DNA of 64,000 nt, from contig PYIU01000009.1 in NCBI GenBank assembly GCA_003415625.1, forward strand, positions 2,108,001-2,172,000, given 5' to 3'. Below are positions 18,954 through 30,852 of this stretch, piece by piece. Source of the DNA: Aquanectria penicillioides. Lineage: Eukaryota; Ascomycota; Sordariomycetes; Hypocreales; Nectriaceae. Position numbers and translations under genes: made by a program. The notes below the pieces were generated by a model. The model was not told the origin of the DNA and did no database searches. It was given only the letters and a program-made list of their open reading frames with translations. Each line of letters opens with the position of its first letter. The first letter of the stretch is position 1.

Positions 18954-21845
18954 TAGGTGATGTTGTGGAACAGGTCCAACCGCTTGAATAATGAGGGTTT
19001 AGAACCTTGAAGTCTTTATTTTCTCGAATACGGCTGCGTACGGTGTTCTATCTTATAACGTGGGATAGAACGAAGAGAAGGATGTTTGAGAAAGATGTTG
19101 TAAGTGTTGATTCGGGAGTGAATAGCAAGTGACTCGGCGTTGAAGGAAATAGGGTCTTGGTGTTGTCAAGAGACTCAACGGGACCTCTGAGACAGCCCCA
19201 ATCAGGGATAGGTCGTCGACGAAACTCTGAAGTGTAGGCTCGGGGGATGAGACGAGACAGAAGATCTTCTACCATTTACGGCAGGCAAACCGCGATAGGG
19301 TTGAAGCTGAATGCTTTATGTGTTGCGAGGGCCGAATGAAACAAACAGACCGTCGAGCCTGGTGGCGGAGGCAGGGTCGGGAAGGACGTCATACTGGGCT
19401 ATTCCCAAGAGGGCGGATTCCGGCCATTTTTGAGTGTGTATAAAAGTATCCTGGAGACTTGGTTCGACATGGAGCGTGTGATTTGCCGTCTGAAACGAGC
19501 TGACCCGCGAAAGTGCTCTCGGGATGAGCCACCTCCGGAGCTTAGTCTCCCAGGGTGGTCAGAATAGCGTGCGGCATCCTTCGAGATGTGCCGTGCACAT
19601 CTCTCAGGGTGGAACCTGGAACAGGATCCTCCGATGATCGATCCGTCAAAGCGGGTGGGCTTATCGGCGCGAGTCGGGCGAGGCGGGCGAGGTGGGAGTT
19701 GTGCGAGTTGTGCGCGCCAATGCACCCCTGTCGAGCCAATCTTGGACCAATTTGAAGCGCGGTTTTCTTATTTGTGATGTTCACGGTTGTTGCTGTTCAT
19801 GTCTTTGAGAAGCTTCTCCCTGTTTGTTGTTTTCATTGGCAGTCGGTTGCCAGCCGAGGAGCCCCTTGCTACCTCCCACCTGCCTCCATGGCCCTCCGTG
19901 ACCGTGATGGGTCACTTCACCCCCGTATGGAGTAACTGCAACCCAGCTCGGTACCCAGCTTCCCCATATCCCACCTGCCGTCTTGAACGGATAGGTCAGC
20001 CCCGGCACCAGTCCATCACAACTCGTCTGCATCAAAGTCTATCATATCTCATCGCCATCACCAAATCATCATCTCGTCTCATGGCCAAATTCCAACCACA
20101 CTGCGGATCCCCCCTCTCAGAGCCTTTCGTTGGCCCTTCTGGAATTCCTATGGCTGCGCTAGGCTCTCGGAACGTGGGGCTTCCATCGCTAGCGCTCAGC
20201 CCGCCAACGGGAATGCTCTCTTCCGTCTGCATCTCAAAGCTCACTGTAGCCAACGGTAGGCTTCAGCGCCGTCGATGACCACGCATACGTAGGAAGTGCA
20301 TCTGCGAGTCTCCCGCATCCCCTCCCCGGCCCTCCACCGGCCCTCCACCACCATGTGCAATGTGACCGCCCCGTCCCTGAGGAGTACACCCCAGGCTGTG
20401 TCGCTTGGCCATGTTTCCGATCCTTGACGGCCGCGCCTCGCCCTAACACGCTGGCCCACCCAAGCATTTGCGATTGTCTAACGCAGTATGTGTCGGCTGT
20501 CTCTTTGCCCCAGGCATGACAACAAAGCAGTCAATTGAGGCCAACTACATTTGCGACGTCTTGCCCACTGCAACCCATAAGACGTGGCCGCCGAGACGGG
20601 CCTGGCCTGGCCAGAAATTTTCATTGCGACTAAGTCGTGCTGAGAAGGGCCCCATTACCTTGGGCCGTCAACCGCTGACCAGTGCTGACACACCCGTTCG
20701 ATGCCAATGGCCAGTCCTTCCAACTCTCCATATCCGCCATCAGACAGCAATGGCATAGTCTAGGCTTCAGTATCGGCAATTGCTATGTTCGCCTTTACAA
20801 GGGAACGGACGGAAAATGAGAGAAAAAATTTGCGCTGGGTCCTTTTGGTCATCAAACGGTGTTGATTCACAAGCCAGGCATTGAACCTTTCTCCCACGGA
20901 ACATACCAGGTTTCGGGTACTGAGCGACTAATCTCGATTGTCGAACCCTCCAACCCCACCTCAAAAAAGCCAACACCAAATTCCTGCCGTGGATAATGAA
21001 TGGTCAGTGCAGGTTGATTCCAAATGCGCTTTGTTTGATAGACACTCACGGAGCAATTCATCCAGTCAGGGCGACAACCGGGTTGCGCATTGATTGTAAT
21101 TCTCAACCCCTAGGCTGGCATACACGTTACCCTAGAGTAGTGTTGAGATCTCAGCGAAGAGATGGCTCACATATGTACTGATGGCTGAATTGTCGCAGAA
21201 AAATTTTTCGTCGCCCAGGACTTGATGATACCGTTACACAGACGAGGCGAACCATTTGGCCTTGGTTCGCCTGTCACTGACGCGCGCGCTCGCTTTCATG
21301 TCATCATCCCACTGTCACCCCCACGCCGTCCCTGGTTTCTCCCCAGACTCTTCTCAACGCAGCCCTGTTGTCAACACCAATCATCATCTCGCATCTCCTT
21401 CCCCAGATGAACGCCGTGAAAAAGTTTTCATTCAATCCTAGAGAACCCCACTTGAAATGCATTGGCATATCTTAATTTGGTGCTGAGGCTCACCATCCCT
21501 CGTATGAGACTTGCCTTAAATGAAACGAGCTGGAGCGAGGCAGCCAATATCGCAAGCAAACCGGGGCCAAATTGGGCGAGAAACAGGCCTCACTAAGTGA
21601 TGATCGACAACTCAATGATAGCAGAGGAGGCAACCAGATGCAGGACGATGCAAATTTTTCTTCTTGCCAAGGGTAGTCAGGATTGTTGTGATCGTTAGCG
21701 GCGTGCAGGGATGATGGACGACCTCATATATCTCTGATTTTGCCAGCCGCACTTGCCGTTGAGCATAGCTCTTCATTAAGTCCTGGTGCCTAGATTTGTT
21801 GTTGTCAGCACTTGTTTCCTGTCTTCTTGACCACTTTCTGCTCAA
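18954..21845. other. 2.9-kb divergent spacer between the P450 and the caspase-like gene
   Basis: I found no coding gene on either strand; open frames are short and lack recognisable motifs. The P450 promoter is probably in about 18954-19450. Confidence 0.55.
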
Positions 21846-24309
21846 ATGGCCGAGCTCCAGTACCTCGGGGCCAAGTTTGAGGCCCCAGATGCTCAAGGTT
21901 CTCTCAGCTCGATCAGCGGGAGCGCTCCGAGCCCATTTGTGGTATGCACTGCTCGGCAAGACACAACGATTTTCAGCGTCTAACTCCGCCGCGTAGCAAC
22001 CTTCAGGTGCTTCTTCCCATACGTCCCTCTCCTTGAGTCCTCTTCTTCCGCCAACCCATGACACGACAAAGTCACATCATCACATGAAGCACCTTCAACG
22101 ATTTGTTGATGATCTTCAATTGGTACTCGTCGGACGGTCACTCAAGGAGAAACTGTACTCACACGTCCCAGTCCGCGAAACGAGCCTTTCCAAACTCGGC
22201 CTATTCCAGATACACCGAAGTTCAAGTTTTGTTGATTCGATGGGAAGAGGACGAGCTCGAAGTCGCCCATGAGATAGAAGAACTTCGAGCGGTGTTCCGA
22301 GACATGTATGGATTTTCAACAGAACAGTTTCTGATCCCAACTCAAAACTCTCATCGTAAGCTCAACCACAAGGCCCTGAGTTTTGTGGAAGAGCACGAAA
22401 AGGAAGACATGCTGCTCATAGTGTATTATGGGGGCCACGGGGTGATAAACAAAGCAAGGCTGTCCACTTGGTCTTGGTGAGAAGGCTTCCGGCCATGTCA
22501 TATTGGGGCTAAACTAACACTTGATAGCAAGCCTGACAGAACATACGCAACCGTTGAATGGTCGGCCATCCAAACTTTGTTTGAAATAGCCAAGTGCGAT
22601 GTTCTTTTGCTGCTTGACTGTTGTGCTGGGGCGAGCGCTGCACCGCTGACTGAGCGGCCAACAAACATCAAGGAAACAATTGCAGCGTGCGGCTTCGAGA
22701 CTTGGGCACCGCGGCCAGGGCCGCAGTCTTTCACAAACACGCTGATTGAAGTTCTGAAAGAATGGGCATCTCAGCTTCCCTTCTCCGCCGCCATGCTCCA
22801 CAGTGAAATCTTGACTCGGCTCAAACATGCGCCTCCTCGTTGGTCTTCTCGTGGCACCTTTGTTGAGTCGAGGAAGACGCCTGCATATATCGTCTCTCCG
22901 CCCGACCCACACACCGCTTCCATCACCCTAGGCCGCCTGCTCGCCGAAGGGTCCTGTTCACCAACTTCATTTAAAGCCATACCGGGATCCATCCCAGAGA
23001 CGACACTCTCGGAGAGGGTGCAGGGGGATAGCCAAGTTTCGAGCGAGGACCGGCTTGAGGCATTGTTGGCCCTAGACGAGAAGGGGCAGAGAAAGGCTCC
23101 ACATGTCCTCCTGACCGTTGCCCTGGAGGAAGACCAGGACTTGGACGTGGCGAGCTGTGCTCGATGGCTAAAGCAGTTTCCACTCTTGGCCAAATATGTG
23201 AGTGTTGAGGGCGTGTACCGCAGCTACTCAATGCTGTTGCTTCTTTCTGTTCCTGTGGTATTGTGGGACCTCTTACCCGACCATGCTGCAACCCAGTTTG
23301 TTGGATACGTGCGGTCCCGCAACTTGGCACCGAGGAATGAGCCTCAAAAGGAGGCAACAACGCCAATCCCCATCACCGGACAATCGGCTAGAGAGAAGAC
23401 GAGCGGTCGCTTTGATTACGCTTCTCCACTGAAATCTGTGTCCGGGTTGAGCAGTCTCGATTCCGGGTATGACTCGTCAAGTATTCCGCGACCCGCGACG
23501 TTGGTAACTACAAAGCTCGCCCGGAAAACCACGGACGGGCTGGGACGCTTGCGCAACACCCTGTCCAGCCCAGTGCTAGCGGAGAAGAGGCAGAATATGC
23601 GTTCGGGCCTTCGATGTCCGAGTGATCCAATCTCGGCACCGATCAGCGACCCGTCGTCATCCGAGCAAAGGCCGGCTTTGCCAAACCCCAGAAGGCTGAT
23701 TGTATCAGTCGGAGAAGCATACCTAGATTACATGGATGACAACACGCCGGAACTAACGTGCGTGCTCTGGTATGGGCACGACGTGCAGCATAGCAAACCA
23801 CTGAGGAGGCCAACTCCGGACCAGATTTGGTGAGTCAAGAAGATTGGCGATGCCAAGGCGCTCAAGCAGTGGAGGTGCCCCCCCTCCGACGGATCTCGAG
23901 GTGGAAACCGGGCAGGGAGACCCTGGTGCTTCTGGAAACGTGAATGGCACATGGACGCTGACGCTTGAGTAGGAATGAGGAATTCCGGTTCGAGGTGGAT
24001 GACTCGCCCATGTTCTACCACCTGAGACTGTGCGTCTGGGTAGGGCAAATGTGCGAGCTAATTGGGGAATTACAGATTGATCTTCGCAGCCTGGCTCAGA
24101 CCGGCAGGCTCCCTGAATTGACGGAATGGCAGATTTTACGCCGCGACGGGAAGACAACAGGAGAGATTAAAATTGGGCTGACATATCTTAGTGGGAGCGA
24201 AGGAGAAACGAGGTTAGTAGATGTATCGAAGGCCAAGGCAAGAAGCCAGAAACAGCGCAAAGACAAGGGCCAGCCTCGCATGGCAGAAGTGGATTTTCCC
24301 GTATGGTGA
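21846..24309 (+). CDS. Caspase-like (peptidase C14-type) protein with C-terminal C2-like domain
   Basis: Five exons: 21846-21941, 21997-22122, 22172-22476, 22528-23829 and 23973-24309 (introns 55, 49, 51 and 143 nt), giving 721 aa. Residues about 60-250 are a caspase/metacaspase-fold domain as found in fungal hypothetical proteins: FVDDLQLSAKRAFPNSAYS, VQVLLIRWEEDELEVAHEI, LLIVYYGGHG with catalytic His163, and DVLLLLDCCAGASAA with likely catalytic Cys208. A Ser/Pro-rich, presumably disordered linker follows. Residues about 566-690 (LIVSVGEAYLDYMDD, then CVLWYGHDVQHSK, WNEEFRFEVDD and LRLCVWVGQMCELIGELQI) look like a C2-type beta-sandwich that could bind lipid or protein. Each splice join restores this conserved frame. 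The N-terminal 32-residue exon is the least certain. The final TGA directly follows a Trp codon at a possible GTGAGA donor, so a further 3' exon cannot be excluded. Confidence 0.8.
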
Positions 24310-24863
24310 GAGCCCCGAAAGCCGGTGTATACGGAGCAGATGCTCTCAAGGGTGTCGATCAAGGATTAGAGGGAAAAAAAAAATCCGGTGTAGTCGTGAC
24401 TTGCAGCGTGGCGTCGACAAGGGGAGTTGTCAGTAAGGAAGAAGTAAAAAGAAGGATAACCAGAAAAAGAACATGAGTCCGAGCACGGTGCAAAATCGAG
24501 ACTGTATCTACACTACTGCTTCCACCGCCACTACGTAGTTACCTTACAGGAAGGTTGATGAAGGGGCTGAAATCGTTAGGCTGGGGGATTTTGATGACAG
24601 CAAGTGAACCCCAGTAAAAGGGGCCGGCACTCGTTGACGAGACCAGGCCCCGTCCTCTCCACAAAAGTAAAAAAAATCCCATGTATCTTATCAGATCGTG
24701 GCTTCCCGCCCGACCCAATGGCCTGGGCCAGGACCAGGACGGACTGGCCCAGCCTGAACCAGACACGTAGACGGACGCTGGGGTGTTGAGTCGTGAAAGG
24801 ATAGTTTCTCTCACCCCCTTTGATTGCTTTTGTGTGATCCCGGCCGTCGGGGAAGTTGAAGAG

Positions 24864-24892
24864 GAGCACAGCACAGCACAGCACAGCACAGT
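24864..24892. repeat. (CACAG)n minisatellite
   Basis: Five near-perfect CACAG units in intergenic DNA. Confidence 0.9.
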
Positions 24893-25887
24893 AGATGGAC
24901 GAGGCCAAACAAAACCTTGGAAGGGAGAGTGAGAGACTGCCAAGGTGGGGTGCGTGCTGAGGTTTGTCGGTGAAAGGATGGAACCCTGTGATGGACGCCC
25001 GGAGACGGGACTGGGAGCTGAAGGAACAGCCGAAGGACAAAGCTGGAGGCGCAGAGCTGACACCGACACCGTCCACCGACCAACCTCTCGCGGGACTCCC
25101 TGGCTGCATGATCCTCTCAGCGTCCGCGTCTCCATGTGTGCCGCAGCGCCGTCTGAAGGTAGACGCTCCAGTCACGGCCCGTCCTTGCTCAGCGCAATGT
25201 GTCGGCTACTGTCGACGCAGTGCCTCGGGCTTGCAGTAAATCAGCATGCACATCTACACTAGCTCCGCCGAAATACACAAGCGCACATTGCTGTATAACG
25301 CTGTAAGAGCATAGACGACAGGGCAGGTGGAGCATCTTTGGGCACTGAGAGGGCGGGGAATTCTGTGCAGCACAAGTGGCCTGCAGACGAGACTTGTCTT
25401 TGGTAGAAAACGGAAATGCAAGGCGAAGAGTGGGAGGCGAGCAAGCAAGGCGAGGTCCGAAGTCGGTTGTTTGCTCCTTCCTTCCCCATTCTTCTCTTTG
25501 GTTTTTTGCTTTCCTTTTTCGCTTCCCCAGGGACGGCGTGTATCCGTCGCACAAGACACACACACTCATACCCCTCCTTCATTCCGTTTGATTTGATGTC
25601 CGAGATTAGATGGGATTGATAAGATTTGATCCATCAGATAAGTCGCAAAGAGAAATGCCCGTGCTTTGGCGATCCGATTGGCCGGGGCTGTTCCCGGTGG
25701 GGTAGCTTTGGGTTGAAATTGAATTATAATTTTTTTTGCCATTGTTCCTTGCCATTTCCCAGTGGTCAAGGGCGCCGTCGCGAAACCAGTCGCCCTGCCA
25801 TGTAGATGCCGGGCGGAAGGCGGACGAGGCTTTCCCACCCCCCCTTGGACTCGTACTCGGTACCAACGCCAAAATAGACTGGATTCA

Positions 25888-25926
25888 AGGGAAGGGAAGG
25901 GAAGGGAAGGGAAGAGAAGGGAAGGG
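25888..25926. repeat. (GGGAA)n pentanucleotide repeat
   Basis: About seven GGGAA units with one GAGAA variant, purine-only on the plus strand, in intergenic DNA. Confidence 0.9.
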
Positions 25927-28900
25927 GAGCAGAGACCCTCGAGGCCAATCAATATCACGCCATCATGGATGCGTCGGTCACCAACGACGCCAGGCTTAGG
26001 ACCAACATTGACGGCGCGGAAGACAAGCAATGGCGGTTCGATTGGTAGTCTTGTTTCGGGTGACACAAGCCAGGGAGGGTTGAAAAAACTCATTTGAGGC
26101 TGCAGCTCAGCTTAGCATGCACGGATACGTACCTCTTGTTTCGGTTTCTTGAGAACAATTGCGCGTCGTGGCATGTACAGCACTTTCGTTCCGATCAGAC
26201 CAAGATACTGTCCCATCTTACGTATACACGGAGGGGCGGGGCGCGTTCATTTCTTGTAAGTGCGTACAGTACCGAAAAAGCCTGGGGTACATTTGGACAC
26301 CGAAAAAAAAAACTTATTCTGTTTCATTACCTACTGCTACGTCGGAACGCATGGACATGGACATGGACGGTGGAAGCGGGCCTGTTAACATGTGACGTGA
26401 AGCTGACGCACCCCATCGCGCTCCATCGGAGGGGAAACCAGCAAGGGAACAAGGGGGACCAGAAGAGCACTATTTCAGGACGGGTGTAGACTGTTGGAGA
26501 AGGACCAGGGTCGGCAAGTTGAATCAAGGGAAAAAATCTGGTTCATCAAGGGTGCGGGTCGGCGATGGAGTCGGAAGAACCGAGGGACGATTGATTCCTC
26601 AGAGCCAAGACTGCGAGAGGCACCAGGGGCTAGGAAAATTGTATCAGAGGGGGACAATACCATGTAAGAAGAAGTGGACGATAACAACGATACTAATAAC
26701 AAAAAAAAGGAATTATGGGGTAAAGGGATGTATTGGGATACTGCACAGTGCAGCATGATGTGATGCGAGGGTGCTAGACGGGGGCGTGAGAGCATTACCC
26801 GATATGCGGAGAGGGTTTGGTTTGATCAAGAGTTGAAGAAGACATTGAAACGGGACAGAGCTCGACGGGGCGGTCCCAATGGCGGACAGATAATGCAAGA
26901 TGGAGGGACGCGGCGCGTGCTGGACCTGCACGGCAGCGTACCGTGCTCCAGACTGTGTTCTCATTCTGCTGCTCCTGCTCCTGTTTGTTTCTGACGCGAG
27001 CTCGGCCGTGTCCGCCATGACGACGACGCATGTTGGACGTCTTGCTTGAGCCTTGCGGCGAAGGCCCCCGAGCCAATGCAGAACCCAGCGGGCTGTGGAG
27101 AGGAGCCAAGGGGAGTGACAGGATCCCTCCCTCCCTTCCGTTTCCCGCCGGTGGAAAGGGCCCGGAAAGGCTCGGTTCGGGTTCCGGAGCTGGGCTCCCC
27201 TCCATTCACAACCCGTCCCCTACCCCAGAAGCCGGCGGGTGCGCCGAATGAATGCCTACCTACAGAGGCGCATGCGGCAACCCGACGGAACAGGGAGCCA
27301 GCCTTTCTGATGGATCACGGATGCGTTCCCTGTGGACTCCGATCTACAGTGGGAGTGGCACTTGGGGGAAAACCTATTATCAAATATCGAGCGATTGGGA
27401 AAGACATTGCCTGCCACAAGTGTCTTGGGTGGAATTGAAACTAGGCGCCTTGTCCCGTCCGGCAAAAATTGGGGCCGGTGAGGAAACACGTTGGGGCATC
27501 ACGGGTGGCTTCACAAGGCGGAAGCCTCCAGTTGAAAGGCGAAGAGCGGCAATGGACTGGGGCCGGTGAGTGATCCCAGAGGGAGAGTATCCCCTTTCAA
27601 CAAACCTTCTGCGTTGCCCTGTAGGCGGGTAACGACCCAATTGACCAGTCCTGGGCGATCTATTTGCGCATGTCTCTCCTTTCTTTGTCAGTTTATTTCC
27701 CGCGCCTCCGGATCGGTTGTCGGAGAGCCGTGGTGGTCTGACTGTGACCTTGATGCGCACCACCGAAGCCGCGGCTACAAGGCCCTCCCGGGCGGGAAGA
27801 CGCTTAGGGGATGAAAATCCGCAAGCCCGGAGTGGCCAGGAACAAGAACGTGGTAGGCTCACCGCTCTGATAGAACCCAACAAAATCTTGCCAGATGCCG
27901 AAAAGGAGATTAATCCTCGTTTGAGGGTCGTACGGTCCTGTTAGGTTTGGGGTTGCTCCTGTGCTTCTGTTTTGTCCAACCTACCTACCTCGGTATGTAC
28001 CTATGTATCTGTGCACCTATGTATAGGTATGAATATACCTCGCACTATGGGCATTCCCGGATCGAGTGGGCAATTGAGGTTAAAAGTCGGAACCAGGGGA
28101 CGGCGGTGGGAATGGAGACTGGACGATCCGGACCAAGAGGGAAGCGGCTCGTACGACCCACGTGTGTCAAGGCTGATGAGGGCTTACAGTACGAGTACGG
28201 GGTAGTCAGTGTTACTTGTTGATTGATTACTGTACGAAAGAAGGCCATGTCTAGATGTACATACATAGCAGCCATACCTACCGTTGACGGTCGACATGGT
28301 TAGTACAGTGCTGTACCGGCAGCCTGGTCAGGGTCAGCAATTGTCGCACAGGGGCCTTGCATCAACTGCGCGTTGGAGTGTGGTAGTGTCGGGTTTGGCC
28401 GGGCGAGACGCTCGACTGTGGTGGCGGTGGCTCTCGGGGTTTTTTTCCCCCTACAAATACTGTGCTCCTGCTTGACTAGGATAAGTCGACTTGCGCAAAG
28501 GCTTGACATATGGGGTGGAACAGGATTGGCAAACGAACTCTCTAGAGTCCAGTCGGTCGGCAAGTCATGTGTGACTGATGATGATGGGATGCAATGCAAT
28601 CGTTTCCTACGCTCCCACTCTTGCCATCTGTCAGCTGCTGGGTCTTTGGCCGGTTACGGTAGTGGTGAGTGGTATTGGACACGAGCCCGCGACATGGTGA
28701 CGTTGTGTGGAGACTGCCGAGGCCAGTGCCGAATGGCTTGATTGGAGTTTGGCATTTGGCTGAGGTGACTGATTGATTAATGTGCGTGGTAAGTGGCTGG
28801 ACGATTGATAAACGAAAAAAAATAAAAAATTGTGTGTACGAATACTAGCGCACTGTGCGAAAGTGTGAGAGCTAGTGTCAAATTTGGCTTAGTGCACGCC

Positions 28901-30852
28901 GAGTCGAGAGAACGGCAGGGAGTGACAGTGTCCGGGTTAGGGGATCGGCAAATCAATAGATCATCCATACAACAGGAATCTGTCATCACCCTTCCTGATA
29001 TCGGAGTGAAAGATTGAAGAGTGGACGAGACAGTAGTGGGCGAAGATGCGCACTGTAGAACCGCGCGGGACACGCTTTGCACGCAGCACATGCCCACTCG
29101 CTTTGTACCACAATGAATTTGGCTTTTGCGTTTGAGGGCAAGGGGCGATTGATTACCCATCCTAGAGAATTGGCAATCAATTGCGTTGCCATTACTTGAA
29201 TTTTGTTCCATCTCTGGTACCTAGCATAATTGTCAACAACGCGGCGCGTGCGTGTCAAAGTGCTTGCGTGCGTGTCGTGTCATCCCTGAATGAGGCCTGT
29301 GTGTGAGCTCTTGGGGCATGGGCTGGCCCTTTTTGTCCTTGGGTAAGTATGGATAGGGATAGGGATAAGGATACGGATATATGGGCATCGGAATGTGCAA
29401 GGCATGGGATAGCCTAGCCTGTCTAGCCTGGGGGGTGTGGTTTCGGTTGGCCTCTGCTTCTTTCTTCCCCTCCCCCCTCCCCCTCTCCGGCAGCTTTGGT
29501 TATCAGTCAATTTTCAAGTTGGGCAGAACTGACCAACGGCGCCGGTGGGCTTTGGGCTGGGGAAGTGCGAGAATGGGGGAAAACTGGGCGATGGAGGTTG
29601 CTTCGAACAGGAATTCTCCCCGGAGAAACAGGAGAAGGCAAAGGAACCTCAGATCGACAAACGGGGCTAGAGCGAGCGAAGGTCGGCAGCGGGCAACGGC
29701 CAGCGCTAATCGCCAACCGCCTCCATCAAAATTCTGGTTCGCTGTACATACAGTAGCAGCGGGAGTGGTTTAGGTCTGACGAGGACCAGCTATGTGGAGG
29801 AGATGGCCACTGTGGACGGGCACGTGTACGGAGTACGGGGTGTGATGCCGAAGCTATAGGCGTTTGTGTTCCTCACCATCGACTTCTGCATCGTCTTCAA
29901 TCCGCCGGCTCCTCCTCATTTTCCCTTTCTGGGTGGTGCTCCCCGGGGCGTCGACCGTCCCCTCTCCGGGCCGCGCACGGCTGGGTCTCGGTCGCCGCCG
30001 TCACAAGGAGATACGATAAGGGAGCTGCAGAGGAGGAAGGCGAAGGAAACAATAGACGAGCGGGAAATGGCAAGACCTGGCTATTACTGGCTACCTACCT
30101 ATCTAGGAGGACCCTCTTAGAAACCTTCACCGAGCACCAGGAAATTCGGGAATCAACTGCACCCGCCCAAGACATTTCCTCGGAAATAGCTCTGGCCCCT
30201 GGGCCCTGATCCGTGGCCTCTACCACACACACACAGCGCTGAAAAAGTCAAAACGTCATGCTTGGGAATAATGAATAATGGTGGGCGGAGCAGCCAAGCC
30301 CGTGGTCGTTGGGGGTACGTATCTTTCCACACTGTGCGCCCGAAGGGAGGACACCCCCAAATGACACACCCCCCCCCCCCAAAAAAAACTAAATCCACAC
30401 GCCCGGGACTGGGCCTGGAACTGCAACTCGACCGGGTGTGAGCCTGGGTATCCCCAACCCGCATCGGGGTGTACCTTCCTCGTCTCTAATTTTTAAACCT
30501 CCAACACGCCCGCTTTCGACTCCTTCTTGCCCTTTCTTCTCCCAACAGAGCCTCGAAACCCCTTACCCCGGACCGTTCATCTTATCAATCGGATCAGTTC
30601 TCCTCTGATCTTCTTCTTCAGTCGCTCGTCAACCAACTCTCCTCTCCTTCCTTTTCTGTTCCTCTCTACTCTATCGTTTGTGACTCTTGCGTCCAACGAT
30701 ATGCTGATGCGCCTCTAACATTGCCACAACCTGCAAACAGTTTAAACAACAAAATCTCCAAAACCGCGCATCCAAAACTAGCCCCCCACCCTTTCGTCTA
30801 CAATATTTTGACTCCTGTTCCCGTGTGTGACGACCACACGTCCTAAATCACA

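Larger units (their letters stand above)
24310..30852. other. 6.5-kb region without a supported gene
   Basis: Many short frames occur on all strands, but none shows a domain, conserved-looking run or plausible spliced structure. Visible contents are simple repeats (a CACAG tract, a GGGAA tract, a GGATAG-like tract at about 29350-29380), TACC-type motifs at about 27979-27992 and 30091-30105, TACGGAGTAC near 29826, and a C-run followed by an A-run at about 30370-30390. The last 400 bp, with pyrimidine-rich sequence around 30480-30690, look like the promoter and leader of the next gene. Confidence 0.5.
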
